Shown here: piece after piece, positions 58,533-64,000 of the stretch
Layout: every line of letters begins with the position of its first letter
Numbering within the stretch: the stretch's first letter is position 1
Made by a program: the position numbers and the translations under genes
From: Spirosoma telluris
Lineage (GTDB): Bacteria; Bacteroidota; Bacteroidia; Cytophagales; Spirosomataceae
Assembly: GCA_003259005.1 (NCBI GenBank)
Contig: QLII01000001.1
Coordinates: forward strand, 806,001 to 870,000
DNA: 64,000 nucleotides
Direction of reading: 5' to 3'
Notes under the pieces: generated by a model
What the model saw: the letters and a program-made list of their open reading frames with translations, nothing else
Database searches by the model: none
Told to the model about the DNA's origin: nothing

Positions 58533-61200
58533 TTATTTCCCGGCGGGAAGCGCCACGCTTTCGGATTGGTATTTGTACCAGTACTCGATCAGGTCGGCGA
58601 TTAGCCCTGTCCAGCCAGTTTGGTGACTAGCTCCTAAGCCCATACCGTTGTCGCCATTGAAGTATTCATAGAAGAGATACAGGCCCTCGAAATTTGGGTC
58701 GTTCTGCATTTTTTTGTCCTGACCAAATGCTGCTATCTGCCCGTTCTCGTCACGCCGGAAAATATTGATAATTCGCTCAGTGACACGCATGGCGGCTTCC
58801 TTCAGGCTCATGACCTGTCCAGAGTTAGTTGGATATTCTACTTCGAAATCATCGCCATAATACTGGTAGAATTTCAATAGTGAATCAACCAGCGGAAAGT
58901 TGAGCGGAAACCAGATGGGACCACGCCAGTTTGAGTTGCCGCCAAACATGCTCATTTCGGACTCGGCGGCTACATAGCGTACCTGGAAAATTTCACTGTT
59001 AAGCTCGAACTGATAAGGTGTCTTTTCGTGATATTTTGACAGCGCCCGGATGCCATAATCAGACAAAAATTCCGTTTCGTCGAACATCCGTTTCAGAATC
59101 ATCTTCATCCGGTGACCACGCAACAGACTTAATAAGTGGGTTTCACCTTTACCCGGCTCGTGCCAGCGCGAAACGAGCGAAGCCAGATCCGGGCGGTTGG
59201 TTAATACCCATTCAACCCGGCGTTTGAAATCGGGTAATTTCGATAGAAGCGCTTCGTCCAGAATTTCGACCGCAAAAAGTGGAATTAAGCCCACCATCGA
59301 CCGGATTTTAAGTAATCGGGCATTGTTATCAGGCATGTGGAGCACATCGTAGTAGAACTGATCTACTTCGTCCCAGAGGCTAATATTCTGGCGCCCCAGA
59401 TTGTTCATGGCCGATGCGATGTGCAGAAAATGCTCGAAAAACTTGCTGGCCATGTCCTGATAGCTAGGCCGGGTTAGTGAAATCTCGCAGGCAATCCGAA
59501 GCATGTTGAGGGTGTACATCGCCATCCAGCCCGTGCCATCGGCCTGCTCAATGCGCCCACCCATCGGAAGGGGCTGGCTCCGGTCGAAAACCCGATGTTA
59601 TCCAGCCCAAGGAAGCCTCCGCCAAAAATATTATTCCCGGATACATCTTTGCGGTTTACCCACCACGTAAAGTTCAACAACAGTTTATGGAAAACCCGTT
59701 CCAGGAAGTTTACATCGCCAATGCCATTCAGGTCGCGGTCAATTTCGTAGACTTTCCAGGTTGCCCAGGCATGAACGGGCGGGTTTACATCCCCGAAATT
59801 CCATTCGTAAGCCGGAATCTGACCGTTCGGGTGCATGTAATACTCCCGCAGGATAACGGCCAACTGGCGTTTCGCAAAGTGAGGGTCTAACCGGGCCAGT
59901 GTCAGGGTATGGAAAGCCAGATCCCAGGCCGCAAACCAGGGATATTCCCATTTGTCGGGCATCGACAGAATATTGGCCGTATACATATGCCGCCAGGATT
60001 CGTTACGGGCATACACACGTCCCTGGAAGGGTACCGGCATTTTAGGGTCGCCTTTAAGCCATTCGTTTACATTGTAGTAATAAAACTGCTTGTTCCAGAG
60101 CATACCGGCATAGGCCTGCCGCTGAATCGCCACAAGTTCAGGGTCGGTAACGTTCTTTTGCAGATGGGCAAAAAAATCGTTGGCTTCTACTACCCGTTTA
60201 TTCCATATCTCGTCAAAGTCGGCAAAAGGTTGGGCGAGGTGTGTCTGGTCACTAAAGCGAAGTCGAATAGAAACGCTTTCGCCCGCCGGAACCTTCTTGA
60301 CGTATTGAGCGGAGGCTTTGGTGCCAATCTGATTCGGATTGATGAAGCCTTTTTTACCGCCTGAAACAATGTAGTTGTTGATGCCATCTTTTGGGTATTT
60401 CGCCACATTTGGCCGCCGTACAGATGTTCGGTATTGGTATCGTTGTCGCAGAACAGCAGGGCGTCGGCTTCTTCACAGTAGAGTTTATACTTGCCTAACT
60501 GCTTGTGGTTCACTTCAACCTGATTATTGGCGATGCCATGAAGCATGGGCCGGGTGTTGTACTGTTCATAGCCCAGGACCAGGTATTTCGGAACCAGATG
60601 GTTGGTAGTAGGGTGAGTGGGGCCTCTTTCGCAGAGCGATTGTGGGCCGTAATGGTTACCAGCCAATCGTTCTGATCAGCTTTAGCATATTCAACGAAAA
60701 TGTCGAAGTATTCGTCTTTGTCGAAGATACCCGTGTCGGTCAACTCAAATTCCGGGGCCTGACGATCCCGGCGCATGGTTTCAATAATCAGCCGATTGTA
60801 GGGGAATTCCTGCTGAGGATACTTGTAGAGCATCTTCATATAGGAATGCGTGGGGTACTGTCCAGGTAGTAGTACAGTTCTTTAACGTCCTCGCCATGAT
60901 TGCCTTCAGGCCCCGAGAGTCCAAAAAGACGCTCTTTTATAATGTTGTCTTTGTGGTTCCAGAACGCCAGTGCGAAACAGATGTGGCCTTTATTGTCTGA
61001 AATGCCTCCAATACCTTCTTCACCCAGCGATAGGCGCGGGAACGAGCCATGTCGTGCGTGACGAAATTCCAGGCATCGCCATACGGGCTATAGTCTTCAC
61101 GGACTGTGCCCCAGGCTCGTTCAGAAAGATAAGGCCCCCATTTTTTCCAGCCTTTATTATCGGCTCGTTCGTAAATGCGTTCTCGTTCGGCTATAGGCAT
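58533..61200 (-). CDS. GH63-type glucosidase, five apparent frameshifts
   Basis: About 890 aa, cytoplasmic (no signal peptide). Begins [20 protein letters not shown] then [20 protein letters not shown], an N-terminal beta domain with [20 protein letters not shown], and an (alpha/alpha)6 barrel with [76 protein letters not shown] and [20 protein letters not shown]. These fit the MGH1-like/GH63 group, which hydrolyses alpha-glucosides such as glucosylglycerate or mannosylglycerate-type or trehalose-like substrates. Frames change near 60992 (G), 60855 (C), 60571 (G), 60392 (A) and 59592 (G), each cured by one base. Confidence 0.83.
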
Positions 61201-61652
61201 AGTATTGAGTATATTTTACCCCTTATAGTAGGAAGGGAGATTTATCACAGGTAAATACAGGCATCAAATATAGTATGCGTGCTGAGTAATTTTAAAAATT
61301 TTCATTTGTACTTCCCTGGATTTTACGCGCAATTAGGCGGCTAAGTGTATAAAAAACCAATTATTTATCCTGATTAAGCACGTACGTAATTCTACGGATA
61401 TAGTATCTTAGACGTATTCAGCTTTCGGTTAGTCACCGCTATATTAGTTTATGGAAGTCTATTTTTACAAACTAATTGTGTGGGATGTCTGCTGATTTTT
61501 ACCTTCGAAAACAGTTTAGAAAGGATAAACGGTTATAAGTCAGGCTGCATGCTGCTTAAAAGAACCACATCAGGGCCTAACTTAATGATCGTAAAAAGCA
61601 GTCGATCAGCTCTGTAAACGATCTGTATCGATTTTTAATCGTTTTTTGTAAG
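61201..61652. other. Gene-free stretch of 452 bases
   Basis: AT-rich intergenic DNA between the divergent GH63-type and VF530 genes. I see no ORF of note, no RNA-like fold and no long repeat. The last 30 bases (tcgatttttaatcgttttttg) contain a small inverted repeat, gat-ttttta-atc, just upstream of the VF530 start, and both promoters must lie here. Confidence 0.5.
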
Positions 61653-61871
61653 ATGAATACACAGGTCAATAACCCACTACATGGGAAAACACTCGAAGCG
61701 ATTCTGACCGAACTGGTTACTTACTATGGCTGGGAGCGATTGGGTAAGAAGATCAGAATTAATTGTTTTACAAGCAATCCAAGTATTAAATCGAGCCTGA
61801 CGTTTTTACGTAAAACAGACTGGGCCAGAAAGCAGGTAGAGGATCTCTATCTCAACATGAATTCGCATTGA
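61653..61871 (+). CDS. VF530/DUF2132 family small DNA-binding-like protein
   Basis: 72 aa: [40 protein letters not shown] and [20 protein letters not shown]. This is an almost complete match in pattern to the VF530 family, which has a SAP-like helical fold and is proposed to bind DNA. Function in the cell is not known. A single ATG start at 61653. Confidence 0.87.
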   Translation: MNTQVNNPLHGKTLEAILTELVTYYGWERLGKKIRINCFTSNPSIKSSLTFLRKTDWARKQVEDLYLNMNSH

Positions 61872-61961
61872 TTGCCGATCTGTCAGGTACTCCCGTATAA
61901 TTCTACAATTCCTGCGTGAGCGGGCGCAATCAATCAATAGTCAGGTTCGTAGGTATTTCCC

Positions 61962-62128
61962 CTAGTCAAACTCAACCGGGAAGTTCGAGTTGGAGCCGGG
62001 GTTGACGCGCACCAGTTTAGGGCAACAGATAGATGCCTCCAGGTGGCGATGATGAATACGTTGTTGCGGTCGTTAATGAAAATGTCGAATTCCTTAATGG
62101 CGTGGGCATACCCACGAAACCGTGACAT
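61962..62128 (-). CDS. Hypothetical small protein next to cobA, one possible frameshift
   Basis: MSRFRGYAHAIKEFDIFIND then RNNVFIIAT; adding one base near 62041 continues as EASICCPKLVRVNPGSNSNF and ends PVEFD at 61962, about 56 aa. Without the repair the frame runs on to an unrelated tail. Two adjacent cysteines are present. I do not recognise it. It lies 35 bases after cobA on the same strand and could be part of the same transcript. Confidence 0.35.
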
Positions 62129-62163
62129 TTTACCCCTTTATGACAAGAAGTAACCTTTATTTG

Positions 62164-62919
62164 TTACTCAATTTTACTCGTTGAAGCATTCAGAACTGTC
62201 TGGAGATCCAATTGAGTCAAAGCGGCTACTTCACCCACCACAATGATGGCTGGGTTCCCAACGCCGGACTCAGCCACTTTTTCGTTAATAGTTCCTACAT
62301 TCCCAACCACAAGCTGCTGGTCGGACAGGGTGCCATTCTGAATAATTGCCACAGGTATATCGGCTTTGCCGCAGGCAGCAAACACGGCCATAATTTCTGC
62401 CAGTTTGTGCATTCCCATGAGCACCACGACCGTGGCGGTGGATTGGGCGGCTAGTTGCAAATCTGCCGAGAGCTGCCCGGCTTTGGTGGTTCCGGTAACG
62501 ACCCAGAAACTTTCGGAAATTCCCCGCGTAGTGAGCGGAATTCCAGCCGATGCGGGTACGGCATAACTGCTGGACAGACCTGGCACCACATGCGTTTCAA
62601 TACCGTGCTGACGTGCATAGTCAACTTCTTCATAGCCCCGTCCGAATACGAACGAGTCGCCCCCCTTAAGCCGCACAACATGGCCATATTGCTGCGCATA
62701 GTGGACAATCAGGGGATTAATGTCTTCCTGAACACACGAATATGCCCCCCGACGTTTGCCAACATATACCTTCAGCGCATCTGTACGGCAGTAATCGAGT
62801 AAATCAGGATGAACAAGGGCATCATACATGACCACATCGCCCTGCTGTAACGCCTTGATTCCTTTTACCGTTATCAGATCCGGATCGCCCGGACCCGCTC
62901 CTACGAGAGTAAGCTTCAT
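62164..62919 (-). CDS. cobA: Uroporphyrinogen-III C-methyltransferase
   Basis: Adds two methyl groups to uroporphyrinogen III to give precorrin-2, on the way to sirohaem. 251 aa with LTLVGAGPGDPDLITVKGIK, DVVMYDALVHPDLLDYC, VVRLKGGDSFVFGRGYEEVD, VVPGLSSSYAVPASAGIPLT and VVLMGMHKLAEI, all standard for single-domain SUMT. It lies just downstream of the nitrite/sulfite reductase gene, which needs sirohaem, so the two form a natural unit. Whether the oxidation and iron-insertion enzyme is nearby cannot be seen here. Confidence 0.93.
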   Translation of the reverse strand: MKLTLVGAGPGDPDLITVKGIKALQQGDVVMYDALVHPDLLDYCRTDALKVYVGKRRGAYSCVQEDINPLIVHYAQQYGHVVRLKGGDSFVFGRGYEEVDYARQHGIETHVVPGLSSSYAVPASAGIPLTTRGISESFWVVTGTTKAGQLSADLQLAAQSTATVVVLMGMHKLAEIMAVFAACGKADIPVAIIQNGTLSDQQLVVGNVGTINEKVAESGVGNPAIIVVGEVAALTQLDLQTVLNASTSKIE

Positions 62920-62921
62920 AA

Positions 62922-63009
62922 TTCAATAAGTGAGTGAATGAGTGAATGAGTGATTGAGTGAATAAACCTCACGGCGGATACTCACTCATTCGCTCAATCA
63001 CTCATTGAA
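62922..63009. repeat. Imperfect hairpin built from iterated gagtgaat units
   Basis: Left side 62922-62961 is five or so units of (g)agtgaatg/agtgattg; the right side 62981-63009 is the complementary set. Because the units repeat, the arms can pair in more than one register. It lies in the gap between the reductase gene and cobA. Confidence 0.7.
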
Positions 63010-63011
63010 AA

Positions 63012-64000
63012 TTAGCTATCCTGTGCCTGGGTTAAGGCCTGCAACTCAGGTAGACCTTCCTGTTCGATCTGAATCTCACGGTAAGCTTGAACAGCCTGTA
63101 GAAACGCTTCCCCCTGCGCAAGAAACCGGCGGGCAAAGTCTTCCGACGGTTCCTGCTTGTTAATGCTGAAAACCAGTGCTTTAAACTCACCTTCTTCCTG
63201 GTGGAAATCAGGAGAACCCACAAACGTTTTGTCAAAATCACTGACAATCCCATGTTGGGTATTGGTAGGTATGTCACGACTCATCAACGCAGCTCTGGCA
63301 CCCGTAATAAACACATTGTAGGTGTGGTAAAGTGCATCCGACCAGCGGCTTTCAACCAATGCTTCGCGTGCCCAGCTTAGTTTTTCACTGGCTTCGGTCA
63401 AGGTTGTGGCCACCAGGTCGATCAGTACGCTGGCGCACTCACCGATACCCACTTCGGTAACATACTGTTCCGTATGATCCCAGTCGATGTAATCACTGTC
63501 GATGAGCGTTTTCAGATCGGCAAGGGGCTTCAGTAACTGATAAAAGTAATTTTTTCCCTGGCGAGCGTAGTAGTCGCTGTAGTATTCACCATCAAAAGCG
63601 TTTGCTTCGAAGTCACGGAGCAAATAACGAAGCGAATCAGGGCCACGTTTGGCGGGAATCTTGATCACCTTATCGGCAATCAGCCCTTCGCCTTTGCAGT
63701 TGAAGCCGCCACCCAGCAAGACTTGCAGGGCGGGGAGTACGTAAGCTCCGTTTTTGAGCGATGAGCCATGATAGCCAATGTTGGCAACCGAGTGCTGACC
63801 GCAGCCATTCATACAACCCGAAATCTTAATCTTGATATCGTCGTTGAACACCAGATCCGGGAATTCCTCGTGCATCATCTGCTCCAATGCCCGCGTAATC
63901 CCGTAGCTACTCGAAATAGCCAGATTACAGGTATCCGTACCGGGGCAGGTCGTAATATCCGCAGTCGTATCGAAACCAGGATCGGCCAGCCCCAAGGCAT
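63012..64000 (-). CDS. Sirohaem-dependent nitrite/sulfite reductase, C-terminal part (start beyond the window)
   Basis: At least 329 aa visible. The sirohaem/4Fe-4S ligands are TTCPGTDTCNLAIS and KISGCMNGCGQHSVANIGYH (C-x5-C and C-x3-C), followed by GGFNCKGEGLIADKVIKIPA. This is the ferredoxin-type sulfite/nitrite reductase, which reduces sulfite to sulfide or nitrite to ammonia by six electrons. The last 110 residues after the usual domain (LSWAREALVESRWSDALYHT, NVFITGARAALMSRD, FARRFLAQGEAFLQAVQAYR) look like a helical bundle of HEPN kind added at the C-terminus. The N-terminal half lies outside, and nitrite versus sulfite cannot be decided from this part. Confidence 0.85.
   Translation of the reverse strand, partial: ALGLADPGFDTTADITTCPGTDTCNLAISSSYGITRALEQMMHEEFPDLVFNDDIKIKISGCMNGCGQHSVANIGYHGSSLKNGAYVLPALQVLLGGGFNCKGEGLIADKVIKIPAKRGPDSLRYLLRDFEANAFDGEYYSDYYARQGKNYFYQLLKPLADLKTLIDSDYIDWDHTEQYVTEVGIGECASVLIDLVATTLTEASEKLSWAREALVESRWSDALYHTYNVFITGARAALMSRDIPTNTQHGIVSDFDKTFVGSPDFHQEEGEFKALVFSINKQEPSEDFARRFLAQGEAFLQAVQAYREIQIEQEGLPELQALTQAQDS

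Overview
The window looks like chromosome of a Bacteroidota member of the order Cytophagales, most like Spirosoma or a close relative. The reasons are type IX secretion tails (type A and type B sorting domains), promoter elements of the TAnnTTTG kind, roughly half GC content, and the mix of housekeeping genes (bioB, lpxH, cdsA, pyrH-frr, dusB, siroheme-dependent reductase). There are no rRNA or tRNA genes that I can see.

Data quality must be read first. About forty long conserved genes are split into two to six frames. In nearly every case adding one base to a short homopolymer (mostly G or C runs) restores a normal family member. I therefore treat these as under-called homopolymers in the assembly, not as pseudogenes, and annotate whole genes across the breaks. 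The one likely true pseudogene is a HTH regulator at 22579-22942.

Layout. 1-9.7 kb: housekeeping and metabolism (glycosyltransferase, inorganic pyrophosphatase, SppA, AraC regulator, acyltransferase, PQQ dehydrogenase, biotin synthase). 9.8-13 kb: a Crp/Fnr-type regulator, an FNR-like palindrome and a fused DAPG-hydrolase/FAD-oxidase gene. 13-18 kb: lipoprotein, LpxH, CdsA, CPBP protease. 18.0-23.0 kb: an AT-richer accessory island (DUF4359 paralogues, SH3 protein, repeat-rich surface protein, a HEPN-like gene, DUF2158) bracketed by an imperfect 72-bp direct repeat made of the 3' end of an XRE-type gene. 23-30 kb: DusB, transporter, a REP-associated tyrosine transposase with its two inverted REP hairpins, biotin carrier, pyrH-frr.

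30.2-55.5 kb is the most interesting part. It is an exopolysaccharide-type locus (glycosyltransferases, half-size TolC-like protein, Wzz-like co-polymerase, Wzx flippase, T9SS-exported glycoside hydrolase) with a hybrid NRPS-PKS assembly line in its middle. The line reads A-PCP-KS-AT-ACP-aminotransferase on one protein and C-A-PCP-TE on the next, with a Sfp-type phosphopantetheinyl transferase nearby to activate it. The predicted chemistry is: load one amino acid, extend it with malonyl-CoA, transaminate the beta-keto group to a beta-amine, couple a second (possibly glycine-like) residue, and release. Beside it lies a synthase-type GT2 fused to a GH26-like domain that lacks the expected nucleophile glutamate.

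55.6-64 kb: a cytochrome c / gluconate-dehydrogenase-3 / GMC oxidoreductase cassette, a large GH63-type glucosidase, a VF530 protein, and a siroheme pair (cobA and the 3' part of a nitrite/sulfite reductase). Several intergenic gaps hold long hairpins, some built from iterated 7-9 bp units, that recur through the window.
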